Origin: Acidimicrobiales bacterium
Lineage (GTDB): Bacteria > Actinomycetota > Acidimicrobiia > Acidimicrobiales > VFJN01
Assembly (NCBI GenBank): GCA_035316325.1
Contig: DATHJB010000118.1
Coordinates: 1 to 64,000, forward strand
Length of the DNA: 64,000 nt
Direction of reading: 5' to 3'
The position numbers and the translations under genes were made by a program. The notes below the pieces were generated by a model, which was not told where the DNA came from, ran no database searches, and saw only the letters and a program-made list of their open reading frames with translations. Shown here one piece after another: positions 38,929 to 47,382 of this stretch (its first letter is position 1; each line of letters opens with the position of its first letter).

Positions 38929-40250
38929 CACGGGTCTCCTCCCGTCGCGTCGCCCAGCAACTGCCGTACGTCGTAGCCCGCCGCGGCGAGCCGGCGACCG
39001 ACCCGGATCGGCACGTCGCCGCTCCACACCAGCGGCCGGTCGGCACCGCTGCGGCGGAAGACGTCGGTGACCGTGAACTGCGTCGCCTCGGGACCGCCGG
39101 CCTGGTCCTCCACCGCCACGACCTCGCTGACGATCGGCCCGGACGCCGAGCGCACGCAGTGGACCACGAGGTCGACGCTCTCGCTGACCAGGCTGTTCAG
39201 CGCGGCCAGCGGCAGCGCCGTCGACGTGTCGGACAGCTGACAGACGAAGCGCAGTCGGGTCAGCGCCTGCCGGGCCGAGGCGGCATGGATGGTCGTGTAG
39301 CCGGTGACCCCCGACGAGAGCGTCAAGAGGAGGGGCAGCGCTTCTCGATCCCGGACCTCGCCGACGATCGCCACGTCGGGCGCCATCCGCAGGAACCCGG
39401 CGACCAGACGGCGCAGGTCGACCGCCGGTCGGTTGCCGCGGGACGGGCGAGTCTGCATCTGGGCGACGTTCGGCAGCGGCACGTCGGCCTCGAACACCTC
39501 CTCCGCCACGACCACCCGCAGGGCCGGGTCGAGCAGCGCCGTGACGCAGGACAGCAACGTCGTCTTGCCCGCACCGGGCGGCCCGGCGAACACGATCGAG
39601 CATCGCGCCCGCACGCAGGCCCTGACGAAGGCGGCGACCCCGTCGCTCAACATCCCCCGCTCGACCAGCTCGCCGATGTCCTTGTAGGGGATGCCGGTGA
39701 ACTTGCGGATGTTGACCAGCACATGGCCGCCCCGGGCCACGTCGCCATGGACGATGTGGACGCGGGCGCCGTCGTCGAGCTGGGCGTCCTGCAGGCCCTC
39801 CGCCGGGTCGAGCTTGCGGTGGGCGCTGTCGCTGTCGTCGAGCAGCTTGGTCAGGACGCGAGCGACGTGCGCGTCGTCGTGGAAGACCTCGTCGTGGTAG
39901 CCCGAGTTGCCGCGATGGCGGCGGACGAAGATGGACGCCGGGGCGTTGACCATCACCTCCCACACGTCGTCGTCCTCCAGCAGCGACGTGAGCGGGCCGT
40001 ACCGGGCCAGGTTCCGGAACGCCCGCTCGGCCACGGCCGCCGGGTCGGGCAGGGCGAACGCCCGATGCCCACGGCGGTGCTCGTCGGCCCACCGCGACAC
40101 CTCGTCGTCGATCAGCTGTCGCAGACGCCGCTCGCCGTCCGGCGCCGACACCTCCAACGAGATCTGCTTGGCCTGCTCCTGCACGGCACGCTCGATCTCC
40201 GCCAACGGCAACGGCGTCTCCACCAGCCGATCGTCGGTGCCCGCACTCAT
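38925..40250 (-). CDS. tadA: TadA/CpaF pilus assembly ATPase
   Basis: A 441-residue secretion ATPase of the CpaF family. The N-terminal domain has YGPLTSLLEDDDVWEVMVN and RKFTGIPYKDIGELVERGML. Walker A is FAGPPGAGKTTLLS; the Asp box VVVAEEVFEADVPLPN follows, then Walker B-like RMAPDVAIVGEVRDREAL and the His box GYTTIHAASARQALTRL. All catalytic elements are intact. ATG 40250 overlaps the upstream gene by ATGA. It powers pilus or secretion-like assembly in the tad system. Confidence 0.93.
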   Translation of the reverse strand: MSAGTDDRLVETPLPLAEIERAVQEQAKQISLEVSAPDGERRLRQLIDDEVSRWADEHRRGHRAFALPDPAAVAERAFRNLARYGPLTSLLEDDDVWEVMVNAPASIFVRRHRGNSGYHDEVFHDDAHVARVLTKLLDDSDSAHRKLDPAEGLQDAQLDDGARVHIVHGDVARGGHVLVNIRKFTGIPYKDIGELVERGMLSDGVAAFVRACVRARCSIVFAGPPGAGKTTLLSCVTALLDPALRVVVAEEVFEADVPLPNVAQMQTRPSRGNRPAVDLRRLVAGFLRMAPDVAIVGEVRDREALPLLLTLSSGVTGYTTIHAASARQALTRLRFVCQLSDTSTALPLAALNSLVSESVDLVVHCVRSASGPIVSEVVAVEDQAGGPEATQFTVTDVFRRSGADRPLVWSGDVPIRVGRRLAAAGYDVRQLLGDATGGDPW

Positions 40251-41569
40251 CCGGCCGTCTCCGTCGGGAGGGTGGCCCACGAGCCGAGCGAACCCGGCGG
40301 CACCGCCACAGGCCCGGCAACCGCAGCCGAGTGCTCCGACACCCGCTCCAGCACCGCTCGCACCGCGGCGGCCAGCGGCAACGTCATCGCCGGCGGGAGC
40401 CCGGCACCGTCGCGCAGCAGCTCGTCGAGCCGCCGACGCTCCGGCACGAACACCGGCGAGCTGGCCAGCTCGGCCCCGCCGAGCACACCGCTCGACAGCG
40501 CGCCCAGGGTCCGGACCAGATCCGCCCGCGCCCGCGGGTTGCGCGGCGCCCGGTTGACCAGCGGAACGATCCGACCGGGCTCGACACCCAGCTCACGCAG
40601 GTCGGCGAGCACCCGCAGCAACGAATGGACGCCGCCGATGCCGGGAACGCCCGCGGCGAGGACGACGTCGGCCGCCGTCAGGCAGCTGCGAGCCAGCACG
40701 TTGCGCTCCTCGACGTCGACCGAGCCGCACTCGGCCTCGCCCTCGACGTCGGCATCCACCTCCACCACGACCGCCCGGTACGAGCGCCGCAACCCGTCGA
40801 GCGCCGCGCCCACGGCACGAGGCCGCAGCGCCGCCCAGTCGCGCTGCCGCCGCAGCCCGAGCAGCAGGTCGTAGCCGCTCTCGGCGACGACGAAGCACGT
40901 CTGACGCACCTGGTCGGGGTCGAGATCGCCCGACCGATGCGCCTCCACCAGCTCGGACAGCCCCGGCACCACATCGCCCGCATCGTGGAGCAGGTGCTGC
41001 TGCGCGTGGAGCGCGGCGTCGGCGAGGACGACCGCTCCCCGGTCACGGGGATCCGAGGCCAGCCCCGCCGCCAGCGCCATCGCCAACGTGGACCGCCCCG
41101 TACCGCCGGCGCCGGTCAGGACGACGAGCGGGGCCCGCCACGACGGGCGGGACCCCGGCGGCTCGGCGGGCGACACCCGCAGCTCCGCGTCGTCGACCCG
41201 TTGCACCGGCCGGGCGACGGCCCGCAGCGAGGCGAGCACGTCGTCGCGCGCCGGTGCCGGCGGCAGCACCGCGGCCGCTCCGAGCTCGACCCACGACCGT
41301 CGGTTCGGCAGGTCGTCGATCACCACCACCGCACAGCCGGCCCCCGCCGCCAGGTCGAACAGGTCGCGATCGCAGCCGGACACCCCGGCGTCGATCAGGA
41401 GAGCCGAGAAGATCCGTCCCGAGCGCAGCCGGGCGTACAGCTCCTCCGTGCTCAGAACCATCAGAAAATCGACCGGGAGCGCTCCGGAGTTGGCCCAGCG
41501 CGCCACGTCGCCGAACCACGGCGCCTGCGGCCGTGCCATGCCCAGCACCACGTACTGCCCCGACGGCAT
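40247..41569 (-). CDS. CpaE/TadZ-like ParA-family protein with degenerate Walker A
   Basis: A 440-residue protein with a receiver-like N-terminal domain (about 1-125, with SALLIDAGVSG and AVVVIDDLPN) and a MinD/ParA-like ATPase domain. In tad systems such proteins place the pilus machine at the cell pole. The P-loop reads LTGAGGTGRSTLAMALAAGL. The signature Lys of the deviant Walker A is missing and the catalytic Lys position is Arg159, so ATP hydrolysis may be lost. VVVEVDADVEG stands where Walker B is expected. It overlaps genes on both sides (TGATG before, ATGA after). Confidence 0.83.
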   Translation of the reverse strand: MPSGQYVVLGMARPQAPWFGDVARWANSGALPVDFLMVLSTEELYARLRSGRIFSALLIDAGVSGCDRDLFDLAAGAGCAVVVIDDLPNRRSWVELGAAAVLPPAPARDDVLASLRAVARPVQRVDDAELRVSPAEPPGSRPSWRAPLVVLTGAGGTGRSTLAMALAAGLASDPRDRGAVVLADAALHAQQHLLHDAGDVVPGLSELVEAHRSGDLDPDQVRQTCFVVAESGYDLLLGLRRQRDWAALRPRAVGAALDGLRRSYRAVVVEVDADVEGEAECGSVDVEERNVLARSCLTAADVVLAAGVPGIGGVHSLLRVLADLRELGVEPGRIVPLVNRAPRNPRARADLVRTLGALSSGVLGGAELASSPVFVPERRRLDELLRDGAGLPPAMTLPLAAAVRAVLERVSEHSAAVAGPVAVPPGSLGSWATLPTETAG

Positions 41570-42273
41570 CAGTCACCCTCCTCGCGAGCGGAGGCGGACG
41601 GGCTGCGGGTGAAGGTCACCTCGGCCCGCCGCACGGCGTGGATCAACGGGCTCCGGTCGGCGGCGTCGGCGAGGCCGAGCGTCACGACGATCTCGGCATC
41701 GGTCGTGAAGGAGCCGCCGGCGCCTTCGTCGAGGGCCACGACCTGGGCTCTCGACACGATCTGTGTGGTCGCCTCGTCGTCGGACGCGAACACGTCGACC
41801 CGATCGCCCGGCCTCAGCCGGCCGTCGAGCAGGCGGTCACGTGGCAGGGAGAAGGCGACCTCGACCGGCGACGTGCTCTCCCCCACCTCACCGAGCTGGG
41901 CCGTCTGGAGCAGCTCACCCTCGCCGACCGGTCCGAACGTGGAACGCCCGACCACGGCGTCGACGTCGGGGAACGCCTGGCCGGCGACGGCGGCGGGAAG
42001 GTCGAGGGCGACCAGGCGCACGTCGGACGCGGTCACCGTCTCGCCAGGGCGCAACGCCCGGCCGGCGACCACGTAGGGCTCGCCCGCATCGCCCGTCGCG
42101 CCCTGCCACGCGGCGAACGTGGCCACCCCGGAGATGGCCAGGAGCAGCGCACCCACGAGCGCCCTGCTGCTCGGCAGGACGGCACGACTCGTGGTGCGCA
42201 GGCGAGCGCGCAACCCCGCATCGTCGTCGTCGAGGAACCGTCCTCTGCCGAGGACACCTTCAGTCCGCACCAT
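41569..42273 (-). CDS. SAF-domain protein (CpaB/RcpC-like)
   Basis: A 234-residue protein at the head of the tad operon. One N-terminal membrane segment (ALVGALLLAISGVATFAAW) is followed by an SAF domain (YVVAGRALRPGETVTASDVRL, then ELLQTAQL) and a second beta domain with RPGDRVDVFASDDEATTQIV. CpaB proteins act outside the membrane in pilus biogenesis. ATG 42273 follows GGAGTG; the frame is open to 42327, which would add 18 Gly/Arg-rich residues. The upstream 250 bases are unusually AT-rich for the window and probably hold the operon promoter. Confidence 0.82.
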   Translation of the reverse strand: MVRTEGVLGRGRFLDDDDAGLRARLRTTSRAVLPSSRALVGALLLAISGVATFAAWQGATGDAGEPYVVAGRALRPGETVTASDVRLVALDLPAAVAGQAFPDVDAVVGRSTFGPVGEGELLQTAQLGEVGESTSPVEVAFSLPRDRLLDGRLRPGDRVDVFASDDEATTQIVSRAQVVALDEGAGGSFTTDAEIVVTLGLADAADRSPLIHAVRRAEVTFTRSPSASAREEGD

Positions 42274-42524
42274 CTGTCCGCACCCACTCCGCCGTCCGCG
42301 TTCCGCACCTTCGTCGTAGTCCACCACTCAAACGAGTGGCAGCACCACAGTACGCAGTGGAATCCGGGAATGGAAGAGCCCGCAAAGGAATTGAAAATAA
42401 TCTACGTCATCCGAAGGGCTCGACCTGCTCACACGGGGTGCGACCGAAGTAATCTGCGGAACTGTCGAAAGAGTTGTATCGAAAGGCGCCCAAACGACAC
42501 AGCGGGCGTGTAATCTGCCGATTC

Positions 42525-42836
42525 GTGAACACAGACGAGGTCGGAACCGTCAGCTCAGCGAGCGTCTCCGGCGGTGACGACGACATCACGAGTGAAGTGT
42601 CCGTGGGCTCCGACGAGACCGAGTGGCTGTCGACGCAAGAAGCTGCTCGCCGGCTCGGCATCACCCCACGCACGCTGTATCGCTTCATCGACCACGGCGA
42701 TCTGCCGGCGTACCGGTTCGGACGCGTGATCCGACTCCGCGCGCACGAGGTCGAAGCCTTCATCGAGAGCTCCCGCATCAAGCCCGGCGAGCTCGAGCAC
42801 CTGTACCCGGAACCCGTCAGTCGCGAGGACTCCTGA
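42525..42836 (+). CDS. excisionase/MerR-like helix-turn-helix DNA-binding protein
   Basis: A 103-residue protein with an acidic, Ser-rich N-terminus and a winged HTH_17 domain (about 33-90): EWLSTQEAARRLGITPRTLY, FIDHGDLPAYRFGRVIRLRA and HEVEAFIESSRIKPGEL. Such genes are widespread in actinobacteria and are usually chromosomal regulators, not phage excisionases; nothing phage-like lies nearby. GTG 42525 lies 10 bases after TGTAAT (42509-42514), a good -10 box, so the mRNA may be leaderless or nearly so. It is divergent from the tad operon and could regulate it; that is inference. Confidence 0.8.
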   Translation: MNTDEVGTVSSASVSGGDDDITSEVSVGSDETEWLSTQEAARRLGITPRTLYRFIDHGDLPAYRFGRVIRLRAHEVEAFIESSRIKPGELEHLYPEPVSREDS

Positions 42837-42938
42837 CCCCGCCTACCGACGAAAACCCAGCGATCTGTGGACAAATCCTCGAGATCCACAGAGTTGCACC
42901 TCTCGTAGCTCACAGGGCAGGCGTCGTACCGTCGGCAC

Positions 42939-43157
42939 ATGCCGCAGTTCGAGGTCACGCTCCACGACCAGACGATCGAGGTCATCGAGGGCGCCGACGC
43001 GTACCAGCAGGAAGGGCCCATGACCACGTTCTTCCGCTGCGGCAACGGGCGTGACGTCATCGACTCGTGGAGCACCCGCGTGGCCAGCTTCCGCACGGCG
43101 GACCTTCGAGTGATCCGGCGGCGGGAGCGGGCCGCGCGCCCCGCGAAGGTCGCCTGA
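42939..43157 (+). CDS. small hypothetical protein
   Basis: A 72-residue soluble protein with MPQFEVTLHDQTIEVIEGAD, a core TTFFRCGNGRDVIDSWSTRVASF and a basic tail rich in Arg. I do not recognise a named family, though the compact mixed fold and codon use look genuine. It lies 102 bases after the HTH gene on the same strand and faces the next gene across four bases. No function is suggested. Confidence 0.6.
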   Translation: MPQFEVTLHDQTIEVIEGADAYQQEGPMTTFFRCGNGRDVIDSWSTRVASFRTADLRVIRRRERAARPAKVA

Positions 43158-43161
43158 CGCC

Positions 43162-43791
43162 TCAGTCGATCGTGAGCTGGCTGATCGCGTCGAGCGGGAC
43201 GTACACGGTGGCCGCGATCGCCTCGCCGTCGACGCGCACGACCACCACGTCCTGACCGACCGACCACAGCGTCCCCCGCACCACCTCCTCGCTCCCGGCC
43301 AGCACCAGAACCGCACGCTCCCGGTCGCCGGCGAGACCGATGACCACCTCGGTGAGGGTCATCCGGCTGCGGACCGACCGGTCGCCGATCGACACCGGCT
43401 CCCCGGGCTGGGTCCCCACCGCCACCACGGCCCGCATGGCGACCAGCACCTCGCCACCACGACCGTCGACGTCGCCCACCGGCGCCAGCGCCACGAAGTC
43501 GGCGCCGATGAGCCGCACCCGCCCCCGGCGAGGCCGTGCCGATCGCAGCTGCAGCGTCACCACCGTGCCCCGCTCGGCGAGGTCGGCCAGGATGCCGAGC
43601 AACGTCGCCTCCTCCCGCGCCTGCTGCTCCAACCAGCGCTCCCGGGCCCGCCGACGTGCCGCCTCGTCGATGCGGGCGTCCGCCGCCCAGCGCTCCAACC
43701 GCCGCGCCAACCCCTCCCCCAGCAGGCCCGACAGACCCTCCAGGTGCTCGGCATCGGGCAGTCCGCCGAGCGGATCGTACGGGTCGTTCAC
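43162..43791 (-). CDS. hypothetical protein, coiled N-terminus and LSm/SAM-like beta domains
   Basis: A 209-residue soluble protein. Residues about 10-75 are helical and charged (EGLARRLERWAADARIDEAARRRARERW, quoted only as landmark 22-49). Residues about 85-205 form two similar beta-rich units, each with a VVxLxxxG pattern followed by VAL or VVV and an acidic turn: GTVVTLQLRS and LIGADFVALAPVGDVDG, then GTLWSVGQDVVVVRVDGEAI. This recalls small-barrel domains but no family is certain. GTG 43791 follows GGGAGAG. It is divergent from phoH. Confidence 0.6.
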   Translation of the reverse strand: MNDPYDPLGGLPDAEHLEGLSGLLGEGLARRLERWAADARIDEAARRRARERWLEQQAREEATLLGILADLAERGTVVTLQLRSARPRRGRVRLIGADFVALAPVGDVDGRGGEVLVAMRAVVAVGTQPGEPVSIGDRSVRSRMTLTEVVIGLAGDRERAVLVLAGSEEVVRGTLWSVGQDVVVVRVDGEAIAATVYVPLDAISQLTID

Positions 43792-43903
43792 ACCCGGAAC
43801 TCTCCCAGACCACGCCGCATCGGAACAGAAGGGTACGGAGCGCGCTGAAAACGGACGTGAGAGCGAGCGCGGGCCTGCGGCCACCCTCTAGGCTTGCGCC
43901 GCG

Positions 43904-44869
43904 GTGACAAGCACGCAGATCAAGATCTCCGTTCCCGGCAACCATCTCATGGCCGATCTCCTCGGCCACCGAGACGAGCTTCTGCGGGTGGTCGAGTCCG
44001 CCTTCGAGGGTGTGGAGATCCACGTCAGAGGCAACGAGATCGCGATCGCGGGCGAAGAGGCGCCGCGCGTCGGCCACCTCTTCGAGGAGCTGGTCCTGCT
44101 GTTGGAACAAGGCCATCGACTGGAGCCGGCCAGCGTGACACGAACGATCGAGATGGTCCGCTCCGACGAACGACCCTCCGAAGTCCTGACCTCCGAGGTG
44201 CTGCGGGCCTCCCGAGGGCGCAGCGTCCGGCCCAAGTCGAGCGGCCAGAAGCGCTACGTCGACGCCATGGGCGGCAACGTCATCACCTTCGGCGTGGGCC
44301 CCGCAGGCACGGGCAAGTCGTGGCTGGCGGTGGCCATGGCGGTGCAGGCGCTGCAGGCCAAGTCGGTCGACCGGATCATCCTCACCCGTCCCGCGGTCGA
44401 GGCCGGCGAGCGCCTCGGCTTCCTACCCGGCGACCTGGCGGCGAAGATCGACCCCTACCTCCGCCCGCTCTACGACGCCCTGTTCGACATGGTCGAGCCC
44501 GAGGGCGCGCAGCGGCTGCTGGAGCGCGGCATGGTCGAGGTGGCGCCGCTGGCGTTCATGCGCGGCCGCACGATCAACCGCAGCTTCATCATCCTCGACG
44601 AGGCCCAGAACACCACGCCCGAGCAGATGAAGATGTTCCTCACGCGCATCGGCTTCGGATCACGGGCGGTCGTCACCGCCGACATGACCCAGGTCGACCT
44701 CCCGGTCGGCCGCAGCGGCATGACCGGCCTCGACAAGGTGCTCGCCGGCATCGACGGCCTCGCGTTCGTCCACCTGACGTCGAAGGACGTGGTCCGGCAC
44801 CGGATCGTCCAGGACATCGTCGACGCCTACGAGCGGGCCGACACCACGGCGCCCAAGGCCGACAAGTGA
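43904..44869 (+). CDS. phoH: PhoH-family ATPase
   Basis: A 321-residue PhoH-like protein, a P-loop ATPase linked to RNA metabolism. It has an N-terminal KH-like part ([20 protein letters not shown], then [10 protein letters not shown]) and Walker [16 protein letters not shown] (about 131-145). [20 protein letters not shown] and Walker [21 protein letters not shown] follow, then [21 protein letters not shown] 43904 starts it. The stop overlaps ybeY by GTGA. The phoH-ybeY-corC order is conserved in bacteria. Confidence 0.94.
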   Translation: MTSTQIKISVPGNHLMADLLGHRDELLRVVESAFEGVEIHVRGNEIAIAGEEAPRVGHLFEELVLLLEQGHRLEPASVTRTIEMVRSDERPSEVLTSEVLRASRGRSVRPKSSGQKRYVDAMGGNVITFGVGPAGTGKSWLAVAMAVQALQAKSVDRIILTRPAVEAGERLGFLPGDLAAKIDPYLRPLYDALFDMVEPEGAQRLLERGMVEVAPLAFMRGRTINRSFIILDEAQNTTPEQMKMFLTRIGFGSRAVVTADMTQVDLPVGRSGMTGLDKVLAGIDGLAFVHLTSKDVVRHRIVQDIVDAYERADTTAPKADK

Positions 44870-45462
44870 CCGGCCCTCTCTCCGACCGCGGTCGTCCCGG
44901 TGACGACGGGGAGGGCCCGCCGTTCTCCCGACGCCCCCGGCGCCGGGGGCCCGAGGAGGGCGAGGTCCAGGTGTTCGGCGCCGACGAGCAGGACCAGAGC
45001 CCGGTCGAGGTCGACCGCTGGGTGCTCCTGGCCCACGAGGTGCTGATCGCCGAGGGGGTCGAGGGCGACGCCGAGCTGTCGCTGCTGTTCGTCGACGAGC
45101 TGGCGATGTCGGAGCTCAACGAGCGGTTCATGGAGAAGACAGGGCCGACCGACGTCCTGGCCTTCCCGATCGACGAGACCGGTCCGATCGGTCGCTGGCC
45201 CGATGCCGGCAGCACCGGCCCTGACCGCACCGATCCTGACGGCGATGATGCCCCCCTGCTGCTGGGCGACGTCGTCCTGTGCCCCGCGGTCGCGGCCCGC
45301 CAGGCGCCGGAGCACTCCACCACGGCCGACGACGAGATGGCCCTGCTGGTGGTGCACGGCGTGCTGCACGTGCTCGGCTACGACCACGCGGAGGACGACG
45401 AGGCGGCGCGCATGAAGGCTCGCGAGCGCGAGCTTCTCGACCAGTTCCACCGCAACCAGTGA
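44866..45462 (+). CDS. ybeY: endoribonuclease YbeY
   Basis: A 198-residue rRNA maturation endonuclease. The catalytic zinc site is VVHGVLHVLGYDH with its three His. ELNERFMEKTGPTDVLAFP is the other family signature. The N-terminus carries an extra 40 residues rich in Gly, Arg and Pro, and an insertion (about 105-128, GRWPDAGSTGPDRTDPDGDD) interrupts the usual FPID-to-LLGDVVLC stretch. GTG 44866 overlaps the phoH stop (GTGA). Confidence 0.92.
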   Translation: MTGPLSDRGRPGDDGEGPPFSRRPRRRGPEEGEVQVFGADEQDQSPVEVDRWVLLAHEVLIAEGVEGDAELSLLFVDELAMSELNERFMEKTGPTDVLAFPIDETGPIGRWPDAGSTGPDRTDPDGDDAPLLLGDVVLCPAVAARQAPEHSTTADDEMALLVVHGVLHVLGYDHAEDDEAARMKARERELLDQFHRNQ

Positions 45463-45469
45463 GCCGTTC

Positions 45470-46873
45470 GTGCGGAGGCCGGCACTACCCCACCCGACCC
45501 TGCTCGTAGTTCTCGGCGGCTCCGTCGCGGGGGCGGCGGCGATCGTCGGCCTGGCGGGCGTGGCCTACGGGAGACCCGGGGAGTTCGTCGCGGCCCTGCT
45601 CTGCGTGGCCGGCGGATTCGTCGCCGCGAGCGTGGCGAACGTCCGCCTCGGCGGCACGGCGGCACGGCCCCCGGGTTCTGGCACCGGCACCGGCGAGGCA
45701 CGCATCGATGTCGAGGAGCGGGCGCTGGTCGACTCCATCATCGACTTCGGCGACACCGTCGCGCGCGAGGTGATGGTGCCCCGCCCCGACATGGTCACGG
45801 TCGAGGCCGACTTCCGCGCCGCCGACGTGGTCGAGGTCATGCTGCTCAACGGCTACAGCCGCCTGCCAGCCTGCGGCAGCACCATCGACGACGTCGTCGG
45901 CCTCGTCTACGCCAAGGACCTCATGCGGGCGGAGCGCGACGGCCTCCAGGACCGCCCGGTGTCCGAGATGCTGCGCCCGGCGACGTTCGTCCCCGAGACC
46001 AAGCGGCTGCCGGAGCTGCTGCGGGAGATGCAGCAGAACCAGTTCCACATGGCGATCGTCGTCGACGAGTACGGCGGCACCGCCGGCCTGGTGACCCTCG
46101 AGGACATCATCGAGGAGCTGGTGGGCGAGATCGTGGACGAGTACGACGTCGAGGACCCGATGATCGAGCCGCTGCCCGGCGGCGGCGCCCTGGTGCGGGG
46201 TCGCACGCCGCTGGCCGAGGTCAACGACCTGCTCGACGCGCATCTACCGGAGGGCGACTGGGACACGGTCGGCGGGCTGGTCTACAGCCGGTTGAGCCAC
46301 GTGCCCGTCGAGGGCGAGACGGTCGAGGTGGCGGGCTGGCAGCTCACCGCCCAGCGCATCCAGGGGCGCCGCATCGGGCGCGTGCGCATGTCCCGGCTCG
46401 ACCGCAGCGGTGGCGACGAGGGCGTCGTCGGCGGCGCGGAGGCCCTGCCGATCGGCCTGCTGGTCTTCGTGGTCGGTGCGCTGATCGTGGCCAACGCGTG
46501 GAGCGTGATCGACGCCAAGCTGGCGGTGAACGCGGCGGCGCGGGAGGCGGCCCGGGCCTACGTCGAGGCCCCGGTCACCGACGCCGGAGGTGGTTCGCTG
46601 GCCGCGGACGAGGCGACGGCTGCGGGGCTCGCGGCGATCGCCGCGCACGGGCGCGACGCCGCTCGCGCCGACATCGGGCTGGTCGGGCTGGAGCACCCTT
46701 CGTCCGACGGCTACGTGCGCTGTGCCCGGGTGACGTTCAGTGCCTCCTACCAGGTGCCGGCGCTGTCCGTCCCCTGGATCGGCGGCTTCGGCGACGGGTT
46801 CGACGTGTCGGCGCAGCACAGCGAGCTGGTCGATCCGTTCCGCGACGGCGTCCCGGGTGAGGCGTCGTGCTGA
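45470..46873 (+). CDS. CorC/HlyC-like CBS protein fused in frame to a TadE-like domain
   Basis: A 467-residue open frame with two parts. Residues 1-60 hold two membrane segments rather than the four of full CNNM proteins. A CBS pair follows (VMVPRPDMVTVEADFRAADV, NGYSRLPACG, FHMAIVVDEYGGTAGLVTLE), then a CorC-type C-terminal domain (DLLDAHLP, TVGGLVYSRLSHVPVEG) to about residue 305. From Met307 (ATG 46388) the sequence is TadE-like: MSRLDRSGGDEGVVGGAEAL, a membrane helix, then AVNAAAREAARAYVEAP. No stop lies between. Either a true fusion or a corC gene that lost its stop, with TadE also made from 46388; no good ribosome site precedes that ATG. Confidence 0.82.
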   Translation: MRRPALPHPTLLVVLGGSVAGAAAIVGLAGVAYGRPGEFVAALLCVAGGFVAASVANVRLGGTAARPPGSGTGTGEARIDVEERALVDSIIDFGDTVAREVMVPRPDMVTVEADFRAADVVEVMLLNGYSRLPACGSTIDDVVGLVYAKDLMRAERDGLQDRPVSEMLRPATFVPETKRLPELLREMQQNQFHMAIVVDEYGGTAGLVTLEDIIEELVGEIVDEYDVEDPMIEPLPGGGALVRGRTPLAEVNDLLDAHLPEGDWDTVGGLVYSRLSHVPVEGETVEVAGWQLTAQRIQGRRIGRVRMSRLDRSGGDEGVVGGAEALPIGLLVFVVGALIVANAWSVIDAKLAVNAAAREAARAYVEAPVTDAGGGSLAADEATAAGLAAIAAHGRDAARADIGLVGLEHPSSDGYVRCARVTFSASYQVPALSVPWIGGFGDGFDVSAQHSELVDPFRDGVPGEASC

Positions 46874-47319
46874 GGCGGGGTCTCCGAGTCCGCCGAGACC
46901 GGGATCGCTCGGATCGGGGCAGCGTGCTGATCCTCGTGCCGGCCTGCCTGCTGATCCTGCTGGTGCTGGCGTCGATCGCCGTCGACATGTCGCTGGTCCA
47001 CCTGCGGCAGCGCCAGGCCCTCGACGTGGCGGCGTCGGCCGCCAACGACGCCGTGACCGCGGGCGCCGACCCGGTGGCACTGCGGTCGGGGGTGTTCCAC
47101 GTCGAGCCGGCGGCGGCCCGGCGAGTGGTGGCCCGCACGGTCGCGGCCAGCCAGCTGGCACCGCACCTGGCCGGTCCTCCCCGGGTCGAGGTCGACGGGG
47201 AGACGGTCGAGGTGAGCGTCACGCTGCGAGCGGACTACCTGTTCACCGCCGTCATGCCGGGAACACCCGACGCAACCACGGTGACCGCCACCGCCTCGGC
47301 AACCGCCGTATCTCCCTGA
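46867..47319 (+). CDS. TadG-like membrane protein
   Basis: A 150-residue protein: basic leader (LRRGLRVRRDRDR), SDRGSVLILVPACLLILLVL as the start of one membrane helix, then DMSLVHLRQRQALDVAASAANDAV and an outer beta domain. The DRGS-hydrophobic pattern and the AAxxANDA helix are typical of TadE/TadG pseudopilins. GTG 46867 overlaps the preceding stop by seven bases, so it is coupled to the TadE-like domain. This pair is a second tad locus, on the strand opposite the main operon. Confidence 0.75.
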   Translation: MLRRGLRVRRDRDRSDRGSVLILVPACLLILLVLASIAVDMSLVHLRQRQALDVAASAANDAVTAGADPVALRSGVFHVEPAAARRVVARTVAASQLAPHLAGPPRVEVDGETVEVSVTLRADYLFTAVMPGTPDATTVTATASATAVSP

Positions 47320-47382
47320 TAACTCTTATTTTTCTTCAAGTCCTCTCGACATCTTTCACGCTCCTCAGTATCCTCAGGCGTC

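Noticed and set aside
42525-42836. Excisionase of an integrated element
   Set aside because: No integrase, attachment-site repeat or phage gene is nearby. The same HTH type is common as an ordinary regulator in actinobacteria.
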